Origin: Ferruginibacter sp.
GTDB taxonomy: Bacteria; Bacteroidota; Bacteroidia; Chitinophagales; Chitinophagaceae
Direction of reading: 5' to 3'
Length of the DNA stretch: 64,000 nucleotides
Assembly (NCBI GenBank): GCA_030831945.1
Contig: JAURKC010000012.1
Coordinates: 33,765 to 97,764 of the forward strand
Under the pieces are notes generated by a model. The model saw only the letters and a program-made list of their open reading frames with translations, did no database searches and was not told the DNA's origin. Each line of letters begins with the position of its first letter. Within the stretch, counting starts at the first letter, position 1. Shown one piece after another: positions 29,543 to 38,280 of this stretch. The position numbers and the translations under genes were made by a program.

Positions 29543-31474
29543 ATGAAAAAATGCATTTTAATGTTAGGCAGTTTTTTAACTGTACTATTTGCAATGGGTC
29601 AGCAAGAAGACAAGCAATTGAACTTACTACCCGTGCCCGTAAAATCGATTCGTACTGCTGGATATTTTACCCTTCAGAAAGAAATTTCGATTGAAGCGCC
29701 TAGTGTAAAATCATTAGAACCTACTTTACAGTTTTTGAAACAAAGACTAAGTATTCCAACAGGATATAAGGTTTCAATTAATAACCAGCCTTCCTCGGCT
29801 TCCATTAAACTAATACTCAATCAACAGACTGATCCTTTGATTGGTAAAGAAGGATACCATTTATCTGTAAAAGCCAATAGTGTAACGCTTCGAGCAAATG
29901 AAGCAGCTGGATTATTTTATGGAGTACAATCTCTTATTCAATTACTTCCAGCAGCCATTGAAAACAATAAGCTAGCTTCCGCTAAAACATGGAAAATACC
30001 CTGCGTTGAAATTACAGACTATCCACGTTTTGGATGGAGAGGATTAATGTTCGACGTATCGAGGCATTTTTTCACAAAGCAAGAAGTGAAAGATTTTATC
30101 GATCAAATGGCAAGATATAAATTCAATGTACTTCACTGGCATTTAACAGACGATGAAGGTTGGAGAATTGAGATAAAAAGTTTACCAGCACTTACTACAA
30201 AAGGTTCTAAACGAGTAGACAAAACAGGGTATTTTGGTACTTTTTGGCCTCCTTTACCCAACGAACCACTCAACTATGGAGGGTTTTATACACAAGAAGA
30301 TATCAAAGAAGTGGTACAATATGCAAAAGAACACTTTGTAGAGATACTCCCAGAAATAGATGTACCAGGCCATAGCCTAGCAGCAATTGTATCCTATCCT
30401 GAACTATCCGGCACACCAGGAGCTGAAGACTACCGGGTAAGATCAGGTGAAAAAATTATGGACTGGCATACCAATGGTACTTTCAGCGCCTTAATAAATA
30501 ACACTTTAAACCCTTCGAGTGAAAAAGTATATACTTTTTTAGATAAGGTTTTTACTGAAGTAGCTGCTTTATTTCCATTTGATTACATTCATGTGGGTGG
30601 TGATGAATGTGCAAAAAACTTTTGGGAGAAAAATGAGGAGATTAAGTTACTAATGAAAAAAGAAGGACTGAATTCAATGAATGAAGTGCAAGCCTATTTT
30701 GAAAAAAGAGTTGGGAAAATAATCAGTTCTAAAGGGAAAAAATTAATCGGTTGGGATGAAATATTAGAAGGTGGCCTTGCTGAGAATGCAGCGGTCATGA
30801 GCTGGCGAGGGGAAAAGGGAGGAATAGAAGCTGCTAAACTAAAACATGAAGTAGTGATGAGTCCTACTACATTTGCCTACCTCGATTTTATGCAGGGAGA
30901 TGAAATTATTGAACCAAAAGTTTATGCAAGCCTTAGGTTAAATAAAGCCTATGAGTTTGAACCGGTTCCTGCTGGAGTAGATCCAAAATATATTAAGGGT
31001 GGACAGGCAAATATTTGGACAGAGCAAATTACCAATACTCGACACCTTCAATATATGACTTGGCCTAGATCTTTTGCCATCGCAGAATCTGTTTGGTCGC
31101 CTAAAGAAAAAAAGAATTGGAATAACTTTATACAAAGAGTTGAACAACAATTTAAAAGATTGGATAGTAGGGATATCAATTATGCTAGAAGTATTTATGA
31201 TCCAATCTTTACCTGCACCAATAATAATGGAGAACCATTAATCAACCTATCAACTGAAGTGGAAGGACTTGATATCTATTATAGTTTTGATAATTCTTTT
31301 CCAGATAGATTTTATCCAAAATATACCCAACCACTCACTCCTCCTAAAGATGCAGTTCTTTTGAGAACAATAGTGTATAGAGGAAATCAACCGATTGGCA
31401 GAATGGTCACCCTACCAATAATAGAAATAAATAAAAGAGCAGGTATTAAAAAACCTGCACAACCTGAAGAATAA
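29543..31474 (+). CDS. Beta-N-acetylhexosaminidase, glycoside hydrolase family 20
   Basis: Exo-enzyme releasing terminal N-acetylhexosamine from chitin-like oligomers, glycans or muropeptides. The 643-residue protein has a signal peptide (about 1-20), an N-terminal GH20b alpha/beta domain (about 25-155), and the catalytic barrel with LHWHLTDDEGWRIE (197-210), EIDVPGHSLA and the Asp-Glu pair in HVGGDEC (Asp354, Glu355). The C-terminal part (about 560-630) resembles the chitobiase C-terminal beta domain (YYSFDNSFPDRF). All catalytic residues appear intact. It probably works with the nearby deacetylase on amino-sugar polymers, an inference from proximity only. Confidence 0.96.
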   Translation: MKKCILMLGSFLTVLFAMGQQEDKQLNLLPVPVKSIRTAGYFTLQKEISIEAPSVKSLEPTLQFLKQRLSIPTGYKVSINNQPSSASIKLILNQQTDPLIGKEGYHLSVKANSVTLRANEAAGLFYGVQSLIQLLPAAIENNKLASAKTWKIPCVEITDYPRFGWRGLMFDVSRHFFTKQEVKDFIDQMARYKFNVLHWHLTDDEGWRIEIKSLPALTTKGSKRVDKTGYFGTFWPPLPNEPLNYGGFYTQEDIKEVVQYAKEHFVEILPEIDVPGHSLAAIVSYPELSGTPGAEDYRVRSGEKIMDWHTNGTFSALINNTLNPSSEKVYTFLDKVFTEVAALFPFDYIHVGGDECAKNFWEKNEEIKLLMKKEGLNSMNEVQAYFEKRVGKIISSKGKKLIGWDEILEGGLAENAAVMSWRGEKGGIEAAKLKHEVVMSPTTFAYLDFMQGDEIIEPKVYASLRLNKAYEFEPVPAGVDPKYIKGGQANIWTEQITNTRHLQYMTWPRSFAIAESVWSPKEKKNWNNFIQRVEQQFKRLDSRDINYARSIYDPIFTCTNNNGEPLINLSTEVEGLDIYYSFDNSFPDRFYPKYTQPLTPPKDAVLLRTIVYRGNQPIGRMVTLPIIEINKRAGIKKPAQPEE

Positions 31475-31759
31475 AATCAAATAAATTAGTTAATAAAAAT
31501 ATTGATTTTGTTGTTAAATAAAATACAATACAAGGAGTGAATAATAAATTGGGGTGTCTGATTACCCAAATTTATACAGCAAATTTCATCGATAAATTTA
31601 GTACCCTTTGTAGAAGGAAGGGAGTGTTGTGTATGGGGTATTTTCTACAGAAAATTGACCAAAAAAATGGAGAATTTTATAAGAGGATGAAAGTTTGATT
31701 TAGAAAATCGAAACTTTTCTATTGAGGGTAAAAAAAAATAATTAAAAAAATGTAAATTT

Positions 31760-32059
31760 TTAATACCGGTTACGGTCAATATCAGGACTTCTATTCATTC
31801 CAGGTCGAGCTCCAGCAGTACGTTCCTCTGCTTCTTTTACAACCAAGGGCTTTTTGCCAAGAGAGATATCATTCATGCTTTCAATTGCATCCTTTGCTTC
31901 TACACTATTAGGCATATCGATAAAACCAAATCCTTTGCTTTTTCCAGTTTCTTTATCCATAGCCACTTTTGCAGAATTTACCTTTCCAAATTTCTCAAAA
32001 ATCTCTTCCAATTCAGCATCATCCAAATCATAAGGTAAACCGGCTACAAATATTTTCAT
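31760..32059 (-). CDS. Single-RRM RNA-binding protein
   Basis: A 99-residue protein made of one RNA recognition motif with a short tail. RNP2 is KIFVAGLPY (2-10) and RNP1 is KGFGFIDM (about 42-49), with the helix DLDDAELEEIFEKFGKV between them. The tail is Arg/Pro-rich (TAGARPGMNRSPDIDRNRY). Small RRM proteins of this kind occur in Bacteroidota and cyanobacteria and are thought to be post-transcriptional or cold-related RNA binders. Single gene, ATG at 32059. Confidence 0.93.
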   Translation of the reverse strand: MKIFVAGLPYDLDDAELEEIFEKFGKVNSAKVAMDKETGKSKGFGFIDMPNSVEAKDAIESMNDISLGKKPLVVKEAEERTAGARPGMNRSPDIDRNRY

Positions 32060-32211
32060 TTTAGTAATTTTTGTAAATGTACAGAACTTATCTCGTTAAA
32101 ACCAGCTCAATTTTTGATGAAATTACTTATCGATCGTAGAGAGAAAATGGTACATAAGTTTTGAAAACCTAGGATAGGAATTGAGAAAAACACTCCTATA
32201 AAAGCAAAAAA

Positions 32212-32667
32212 TTAATGCAATAAATTTAGTGCCTTAATTGGAGTACAATGTTCAGAAAGGATTTGAACCTTATTACCAATTTTAATAATTGTTATACTGC
32301 AGCGCTGGTTTTCATTGAAAGTAACTCCTTTGTAAATACCCTTTCCTATCCAGCGGGTACTCACTACAGCGGTGTTTTCAAACAATTTAACCTTGTATTC
32401 TATTCGCTCAGCTGAATCAAGCAGGTAGTCTGAAGAACCAGCAGTTTCAACAAGATTGATTCTGGTAAAGGTACCGCCAGACTGAGTAAAATAAATATAA
32501 GCTGGAGCTAATACTGAATCAACAATCGAGAAATTTTTTCCTTTCCAACCCTCATCAAATCTTTTAACCACAGCAATTGCTTCCTCCTCTGTGATAGGAG
32601 TTTGCTTTTTTTTGCAGGATATTCCTACAACAAGACTAATTAAAAATAGGGTAATAATACGTTTCAT
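32212..32667 (-). CDS. NTF2-like (DUF4440-type) lipoprotein
   Basis: About 151 residues from ATG 32667; a TTG 9 nt upstream is open but would overlap a -7 box (32674-32681). The signal peptide ends VGISCKKK, a lipobox-type Cys. The mature part looks like a cystatin-like NTF2 fold: an opening helix (ITEEEAIAVVKRFDEGWKG), DSVLAPAYIYF, then paired strands (IEYKVKLFENTAVVSTRWIG and SITIIKIGNKVQILSEH). No catalytic residues can be assigned. Function unknown. Confidence 0.75.
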   Translation of the reverse strand: MKRIITLFLISLVVGISCKKKQTPITEEEAIAVVKRFDEGWKGKNFSIVDSVLAPAYIYFTQSGGTFTRINLVETAGSSDYLLDSAERIEYKVKLFENTAVVSTRWIGKGIYKGVTFNENQRCSITIIKIGNKVQILSEHCTPIKALNLLH

Positions 32668-32673
32668 AAAGTG

Positions 32674-32681
32674 CAAATATA
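32674..32681 (-). promoter_or_regulatory. TAnnTTTG -7 element, almost leaderless
   Basis: CAAATATA on the plus strand reads TATATTTG on the minus strand, 6 nt before the ATG at 32667. No clear -33 box. Confidence 0.35.
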
Positions 32682-32733
32682 ATCAGCCTAAAATAAAAAG
32701 TAAGATTTAATCAGTAGGTTTTGAGGGCTAAAT

Positions 32734-33603
32734 TTATAAAGTAGTCACCCGCCAGCTTCTTTCGAAAAGCTCCCCTGCATTCAGGTATTCAATCCCCTCC
32801 TTTTCAGCCAAAACCTTCGTACTATCAACACTATCAGCGATTCCGCACCAAGGTTCGATACAGATAAAATTGGCGTCTTTAGCAGCCCAAATTCCCAAAT
32901 AAGGAAAGCCTTTGAAAGAAAAGCTAATACCCCCTGAATCTAGGTCGGATTTAATCTGCACCTCATCTGACTCAAGATGCTTCAACACAATGGCATCTTT
33001 AAAAAATAAAGATTTCGATAATTTTAATTCATTCCTATTTTCTAATAAAGGAACTGAATCACTTTCAATCAAACCGTCTGGACTGATTGGCCAACGACCA
33101 GCCATTTCATTTTTATTGAAGGATAAATAGTAATCATCATAATCTAATTTATCGGTAAGGGGTAGTCGAAATGCCGGATGTCCACCTACTGAAAAATACA
33201 TTCCTTCATTTCCCTTATTTTTAACTTGATAACAAACGGACAGGCTGGTTGATGAAATGGTATAAATCAACGAAAAATTAAATTGAAAAGAATACACTTG
33301 TAAACTATGCTCATCAGACTGTAATTCAAAATGAATTGAGGTAGCGCTATGGCTAAGCACCGTAAACATCTTTTCTCTTGCAAAGCCATGCCGATTCATA
33401 GTATAGCTTTTGCCATTCAAAAAATATTGATTATCCTTTAAAGTACCCACTATTGGGAATAAAACTGGAGATTTCTTTCCCCAATACGAAGCATCCCCAC
33501 TCCAAATATATTCTAGCCCTGTCGTTTTATTAAATAAGCTACTCAGCTCTGCTCCCATTGGATTTATTTGTACCCGCAGCACATCATTTTCGATAGTATA
33601 CAT
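32734..33603 (-). CDS. Aldose 1-epimerase family protein (LacX-like)
   Basis: A 289-residue beta-supersandwich protein of the galactose mutarotase superfamily. Landmarks are QINPMGAELSSLFNKTTGLEYIWSG (begins near 12), the His in MNRHGFAREK, SVGGHPAFRLPL with the second His, and the late acidic FICIEPWCGIADS. These are the substrate-binding and catalytic positions of the family. No signal peptide; cytoplasmic. It is 60 nt downstream of an MFS transporter gene on the same strand, consistent with uptake and processing of a sugar. Confidence 0.92.
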   Translation of the reverse strand: MYTIENDVLRVQINPMGAELSSLFNKTTGLEYIWSGDASYWGKKSPVLFPIVGTLKDNQYFLNGKSYTMNRHGFAREKMFTVLSHSATSIHFELQSDEHSLQVYSFQFNFSLIYTISSTSLSVCYQVKNKGNEGMYFSVGGHPAFRLPLTDKLDYDDYYLSFNKNEMAGRWPISPDGLIESDSVPLLENRNELKLSKSLFFKDAIVLKHLESDEVQIKSDLDSGGISFSFKGFPYLGIWAAKDANFICIEPWCGIADSVDSTKVLAEKEGIEYLNAGELFERSWRVTTL

Positions 33604-33663
33604 GAATAAGCTAATAGATTAAAAATTGAGGTAATTAGGTTTTATTATTAAAATTCAAACTAC

Positions 33664-34899
33664 TTATTCTTCAATAAAATCTAATTCTTTACCAAATGTT
33701 TCATTGGTAAAGAATAATGAAATCAATCCAATAACCAAAACGATTACACCGGTAACCCAGGCAGCAGTAACATAGTTATTAAGCATTGAACTTCCTCTCA
33801 AGAATTGAAAAAGCATTAATATTAATGGAAGAAACCCTCTTACAAGATTAGGTATAGAAATTGCAGCAGTAGCTCTAAGATTAGTTCCAAATTGTTCAGC
33901 ACTCATAGTAATATACAATACGGAGATTCCTGAGCCAAAGCCCAGCCCCATGCAGATTAAATACAAGTTGAAAGCAGTTCCACCACCTTTTAAAGCAAAG
34001 AATAAGATGAAAAAAAATGATAAGATGGCGTAGAAAATAAGCAGCGTTTTTTTTCGGCTTTTAATCATATTACTCAAAAAACCAGCACCCATATCTCCAA
34101 AAACCAATGCGACATATTGAAGCATCAATGCCTTAGGCTGATCAAAATTAATGATGCCAAACCTAGTAGCAAATTCATCAGAAAAACTAATTAGCAAACC
34201 AATCACATACCATACAGGTAAACCAATGGTAATCGCTCTTAGGTACCTAAAAAAACGTTCTCGATTCATCAGAATCATCATGAAATCTCCCATTTTAACC
34301 TGTGCATTTTTAGCAGTATCATATAACCTACTATCCAACACCCTCACTCTCAAAAATAATAATGCAATCCCCATAGCACCTCCTATAAAATAGCAGAGGC
34401 GCCAGTTTTCATTACTCAAATAATGAACAAAATAAGCTGTCACTGTCCCCATTACACCGCTGGTTGCAATAATAGCAGCTGCAATTCCACGCTTTTCCTT
34501 AGGCAATAATTCACTAGTAAGGGTTATACTAGCACCCAGTTCACCTGCCAAACCTAGTCCAGCTATAAATCGAAGAAATGTATACTGATCAATATTGGTT
34601 ACAAATCCATTCGCAATAGTTGCCAAAGAATAAAGACATATTGAACCAAACAAAACATTTTTTCTGCCTTTTTTATCACCAATGATGCCCCAAATAATTC
34701 CGCCAATGGTTAGGCCAAGCATCTGCCAGCTGATAATATTTTCACCAATATTTTTCATGTCAGCTACAGACACCCCTAAGTCTTTAAAACTTGATTTTCG
34801 GACAATACTAAAAAGTAAAAGATCATAGATGTCAACAAAAAAACCTAAAGACCCAACTATCACAGGAAGGGAAAATAGACCATACTGCTTTTGATTCAT
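33664..34899 (-). CDS. MFS transporter
   Basis: A 411-residue transporter with about 12 membrane segments. The MFS signature appears in the loop after helix 2 as GIIGDKKGRKNVLFGS, and a second family block is FLRFIAGLGLAGELGASITLTSELLPKEKRG, typical of the sialate/shikimate/metabolite:H+ symporter branch (fragments quoted separately: FLRFIAGLGLAGELGAS, then SELLPKEKRG). The substrate is unknown; the adjacent aldose epimerase suggests a sugar or organic acid. ATG at 34899 is the natural start. Confidence 0.9.
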   Translation of the reverse strand: MNQKQYGLFSLPVIVGSLGFFVDIYDLLLFSIVRKSSFKDLGVSVADMKNIGENIISWQMLGLTIGGIIWGIIGDKKGRKNVLFGSICLYSLATIANGFVTNIDQYTFLRFIAGLGLAGELGASITLTSELLPKEKRGIAAAIIATSGVMGTVTAYFVHYLSNENWRLCYFIGGAMGIALLFLRVRVLDSRLYDTAKNAQVKMGDFMMILMNRERFFRYLRAITIGLPVWYVIGLLISFSDEFATRFGIINFDQPKALMLQYVALVFGDMGAGFLSNMIKSRKKTLLIFYAILSFFFILFFALKGGGTAFNLYLICMGLGFGSGISVLYITMSAEQFGTNLRATAAISIPNLVRGFLPLILMLFQFLRGSSMLNNYVTAAWVTGVIVLVIGLISLFFTNETFGKELDFIEE

Positions 34900-35211
34900 A
34901 CCTTATAAATAGGAGTAAAATGGATAAAATATATGAAAGTTGAAATTAGAGCAATTATTGGACCTGAGAAAAAGGTTTTTTAAAAGGAGCTTTTACAGCC
35001 AAAATATTCCAAATAACTGAATTGGATAGCAGCTTTCATTAATCAGCAATCATGGATGATTTTAGGTGATTTCTAATATGCTTTTGACAGAAGGGCATAA
35101 ATATTGTACCTTCAATCAAATTGACCGAATATATTCGTCATAAAACCTATGTATTGGAAACGGATCTGTTAGTTTTCCAATTACATCAAATTAAAACAAT
35201 CAGTATAGATT
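34900..35211. other. Intergenic region with cold-shock gene leader
   Basis: 312 nt between the divergent MFS and cold-shock-domain genes. It contains a 12-bp perfect palindrome CGAATATATTCG (35126-35137) and, nearer the ATG, an 8-bp hairpin ATTGGAAA/TTTCCAAT (35153-35160 and 35174-35181). No TAnnTTTG box was found. A structured 5' leader is plausible for a cold-shock gene. Confidence 0.5.
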
Positions 35212-35670
35212 ATGGCTAAATCACAGGAAACCTGGAGTAAAAAAGAACGAGAAAAGAAGAAACAAAAAGACAAAAAGGACAAAGAAGAAAAAAAACAAGA
35301 AAGAAAGGATAGTGCCAAAGATGGAAAATCTTTTGACGATATGATTGCCTATATAGACGAAAATGGAAACCTTTCCTCCACTCCTCCCGACCCTAGAAAA
35401 ATGATCAAAATAAATGTGGAAGACATCGAAATTGGAGTTCCTAAACAAAAGCCATTCGACCCTGCAGATTTAATCAGAAAAGGCACTGTTACATTTTTTA
35501 ATGAATCAAAGGGCTATGGATTTATTAAGGACCTCGAATCACAAGAAAGCGTATTCGTTCATATGAATGCTTTTCAAGACAATATCAAAGAAAATAGTAA
35601 AGTCACTTTTGAAGTTGAAATGGGACCAAAAGGAGCCAATGCAATCAATGTAAGACTAACGGTTTCATAA
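35212..35670 (+). CDS. Cold-shock domain protein with charged N-terminal extension
   Basis: A 152-residue protein. Residues 1-45 are extremely Lys/Glu-rich (KKEREKKKQKDKKDKEEKK) and probably disordered. About 46-85 is a linker with PPDPRKMIKINVEDIEIGV. The C-terminal cold-shock domain (about 87-152) carries both nucleic-acid motifs, KGYGFIKD (RNP1) and VFVHMNAF (RNP2). It is a single-stranded RNA/DNA-binding protein, presumably an RNA chaperone. The long leader may regulate it. Confidence 0.92.
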   Translation: MAKSQETWSKKEREKKKQKDKKDKEEKKQERKDSAKDGKSFDDMIAYIDENGNLSSTPPDPRKMIKINVEDIEIGVPKQKPFDPADLIRKGTVTFFNESKGYGFIKDLESQESVFVHMNAFQDNIKENSKVTFEVEMGPKGANAINVRLTVS

Positions 35671-35726
35671 TTTTAAAACGATATTTTATAAGAAAAATAA
35701 TACTTAGATTTTCCTACTAGTTATCT

Positions 35727-36299
35727 ATGAAATTTTGGATTTTCTTTTTCTTTACAGCAATTTTATTAGGATGCAACCAGCGGAGTAACCAAAATCCTCA
35801 TATTTTGATTGTCACTTCTTTTGGAGATATAGAAGCTGAACTTTTTCCAAAACAAGCCCCCAAAACAGTAGCTGCCTTTCTGTCTTTCATTGACTCAGGC
35901 TATTATAATAACAGTTCATTTTACAGAGTATTGTTACAGGAAGGATTTAGTACAGATGCCAATACAGGTTTGATACAAGGAGGTATTTGGAAAACAACAG
36001 ATGCTCAACATCCTTTCGTTGGGGGGATTGAACACGAGCCTACCACTATAAGCCGATTAAGTCACACCAGTGGTACACTTTCTCTAGCAAGATTATCACC
36101 TGGAACAGGAAATACTGAATTTTTTATTTGCATTGGAGATCAAACGCAGTTTGACGAAGTAGAAAATAATGATCCCGGGTACGCTGCCTTTGGAACAGTT
36201 GTTAATGGAATGGACATAGTTAGAAAAATTCAATTGCAAAAGCAACAGAAACAAGAATTTTTAGATAAAGTGATTATTCAAAAAATAAAAAGATTGTAA
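35727..36299 (+). CDS. Cyclophilin-type peptidyl-prolyl isomerase lipoprotein
   Basis: A 190-residue lipoprotein (ILLGC, Cys16) that would catalyse prolyl isomerisation in the envelope. Cyclophilin landmarks are EAELFPKQAPKTVAAFLSFID, SSFYRVL, LIQGGIWK, HTSGTLSLARLSPGTGNTEFFICIG (begins near 112) and PGYAAFGTVVNGMDIVRKI. The active-site Arg and Gln-equivalents (FYRV; NTEFFI) are mostly retained, although the usual SQFFI is TEFFI. It is 57 nt after the cold-shock gene on the same strand. Confidence 0.93.
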   Translation: MKFWIFFFFTAILLGCNQRSNQNPHILIVTSFGDIEAELFPKQAPKTVAAFLSFIDSGYYNNSSFYRVLLQEGFSTDANTGLIQGGIWKTTDAQHPFVGGIEHEPTTISRLSHTSGTLSLARLSPGTGNTEFFICIGDQTQFDEVENNDPGYAAFGTVVNGMDIVRKIQLQKQQKQEFLDKVIIQKIKRL

Positions 36300-36373
36300 A
36301 ATTTATTTCTATAAATAATACAATCTTTCCTTCAATAGAATAATGAGTGAAGGGGCAATAGGGAAGGAAAAAA

Positions 36374-37174
36374 TTATCCTTTAAAAATATCATTTAACAC
36401 GCCCGCCAAATGTACTCCCCCTTTTAATAGCTGTTGATTCAGAATAGAAACATAATTGAAATTATATCGGTATTCCAGTCGCTGATTAGGCTGCTTTATA
36501 TCACTATAAATTTTTTCTGACAACTGATAAGACTGAATAATCCATTCGCTAAGTGGTTCTTGCTGCCAAGTTTTTATTTGTGTAGAATTAGTATGATTAA
36601 TGGCAGTACTATACTCAGTATAACTCAGCTGCTGAAAAAGAATTAACTGATCATCCCAAATTTGATGTAAATTCTTTGGGTCACTAAACCAGTTCACTTT
36701 TATTTTATTGCCCCCTAAATCTTCAAATCTACCTGCATGCAAGGGTTGATGAATATCCCCAACAAAATGAATGAGCAATTTTAAATAAAATATTTTGTTT
36801 TCTTTAGATAACTTTTTGCTCTTGAGTTCCTTCACTAAAAAATTAATACGGGTATATACATCTACCGCAGTATCCTGGCTCAGGTAGGCTTTTAATTCAG
36901 TTGACGAAAGTCCTCCTTTTAAATTAATATAATGCCAACTGCTTATATAGTTAAAAGAAGTATCCGACTTAATAAAATCAGCCCAATTACTAGCCATTGC
37001 TATAGACTCTGTCCCTAAAATTTTTCTGATTTCTTTTCTTGCATTCTCGGTTAAATAACTTTCAGCGATATGACCTACAATCCGATGCCCCTCTACTCCC
37101 CATGCAAATGATGCAAATGGAAGATAGCAACAAAACAAATTGAACAGCAATTTTTTAAAAAAATGGATTTTCAT
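36374..37174 (-). CDS. S1/P1 family nuclease
   Basis: A 266-residue exported zinc-dependent single-strand nuclease/3'-nucleotidase. Signal cleavage after Ala24 (PFASFA) would expose Trp25 as the mature N-terminus, matching the zinc-binding Trp1 of P1 nuclease, with His30 at mature position 6. Other ligands are in NWADFIKSD, SWHYINL, HFVGDIHQPLHAGRFEDLGG and NLHQIWDDQLI, so the three-zinc site looks complete. It probably scavenges phosphate or nucleotides from extracellular nucleic acid. A weak -7 box lies upstream (CAAAATTA, 37213-37220). Confidence 0.95.
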   Translation of the reverse strand: MKIHFFKKLLFNLFCCYLPFASFAWGVEGHRIVGHIAESYLTENARKEIRKILGTESIAMASNWADFIKSDTSFNYISSWHYINLKGGLSSTELKAYLSQDTAVDVYTRINFLVKELKSKKLSKENKIFYLKLLIHFVGDIHQPLHAGRFEDLGGNKIKVNWFSDPKNLHQIWDDQLILFQQLSYTEYSTAINHTNSTQIKTWQQEPLSEWIIQSYQLSEKIYSDIKQPNQRLEYRYNFNYVSILNQQLLKGGVHLAGVLNDIFKG

Positions 37175-37329
37175 AAGAATATTTTTAGTCTAGAAAGTTA
37201 GAAAAGTAAGTTCAAAATTAAGCTAAAGCATGTATAAATGGTTATCAAAGGTTTTATTTTTCAATGCATGACAGTAGAAATAGTTTTATATTCAGCAAAT
37301 TCATATTAATTTAGCCTTTAAAAAAAATT

Positions 37330-38160
37330 ATGAAAAAGATATTTTTTCTATTCTCGATTACTTTGAGCAGTTTGAGTTTTGCTCAGACATTGGTAACTCC
37401 TCAACCGAGTACTACCCAAATCATCAAGCAGAATTTCGGTTTATCTTCCATCGAATTGAATTACTCTAGACCCAATGCAAAGGGGCGTGTTATTTTTGGA
37501 GATTTAGTTCCCTTTGAAAATGTATGGCGCACAGGTGCTAACTCAGCTACCACCTTAACCTTTGGTGAAGAGGTTACTATTGGTGATAAAAAAGTTGCTG
37601 CAGGCAAATATGGATTACTTTCTATCCCTAGCAAAAACAATTGGATACTTATTATCAGTAAACAATTAGATGTAACCTCTCCTTCAGCCTACAAAGCAGA
37701 GAGCGATGTAGTGAGGATAAATTTAACCCCTGTTGCAATGGCTAATAAAGTTGAAACTTTTACAATGCAATTTGCTAATGTAAAGTCTAGCAGCTGTGAG
37801 CTGAATCTTCAATGGGAAAACACCTCGGTTTCATTACCTATCTCCACTGATGTAGATAGTAAAGTAATGAAACAGATTGAAAATATTATGACCAAAGACA
37901 ATCTGCCTTATTATAATGCCGCAATGTATTACATGGAAAGTGGTAAGGATTTAAAACAAGCTTTGAGTTGGTTTAATAAAGCAACAGAACAAAGTCCAAC
38001 AGCCTATTACATGTTTTACCAAAAAGCAAATTGCTTAGTTAAATTAGGCAAAAAAGAAGAAGCTATTGCTACAGCAACCAAGTCTTTAGCATTAGCAAAA
38101 GCTGGAAAAAATCCAGATTATGTGAAACTAAATGAAGACTTACTAAAAACGCTGAAATAA
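37330..38160 (+). CDS. DUF2911 protein with C-terminal TPR-like helices
   Basis: A 276-residue exported protein. The signal peptide ends SFAQ at about residue 18. DUF2911 features follow: VTPQPSTTQIIKQNFGLSSIELNYSRPNAKGR (in part), GDLVPFENVWRTGANSATTLTF and GKYGLLSIPSKNNWILIISK. The last 80 residues form helix pairs like a TPR (NAAMYYMESGKDLKQALSWF, AYYMFYQKANCLVKLGKKEEA). Function of DUF2911 is unknown. A bidirectional terminator follows. Confidence 0.9.
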   Translation: MKKIFFLFSITLSSLSFAQTLVTPQPSTTQIIKQNFGLSSIELNYSRPNAKGRVIFGDLVPFENVWRTGANSATTLTFGEEVTIGDKKVAAGKYGLLSIPSKNNWILIISKQLDVTSPSAYKAESDVVRINLTPVAMANKVETFTMQFANVKSSSCELNLQWENTSVSLPISTDVDSKVMKQIENIMTKDNLPYYNAAMYYMESGKDLKQALSWFNKATEQSPTAYYMFYQKANCLVKLGKKEEAIATATKSLALAKAGKNPDYVKLNEDLLKTLK

Positions 38161-38174
38161 TAATTTACGCTAAT

Positions 38175-38223
38175 AAAAAGAGGCCAAAAAATTTGCATCA
38201 ACTGCATTTTTTGGCCTCTTTTT
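38175..38223. terminator. Bidirectional rho-independent terminator
   Basis: Long stem AAAAAGAGGCCAAAAAAT (38175-38192) / ATTTTTTGGCCTCTTTTT (38206-38223), with an inner TGCA/TGCA pair in the loop. It lies between the convergent DUF2911 and MFS genes. Confidence 0.88.
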
Positions 38224-38280
38224 ATTTTTATGCTTACCTACTATAATCTATAGTTAAATGAAAACGCTTTGTGGCTTAAA

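Noticed and set aside
36326..36370. TTTCCTTC/GAAGGAAA dyad as a terminator between the cyclophilin and nuclease genes
   Set aside because: The loop is nearly 30 nt and competing pairings exist; no clear T-tract follows on the plus strand.
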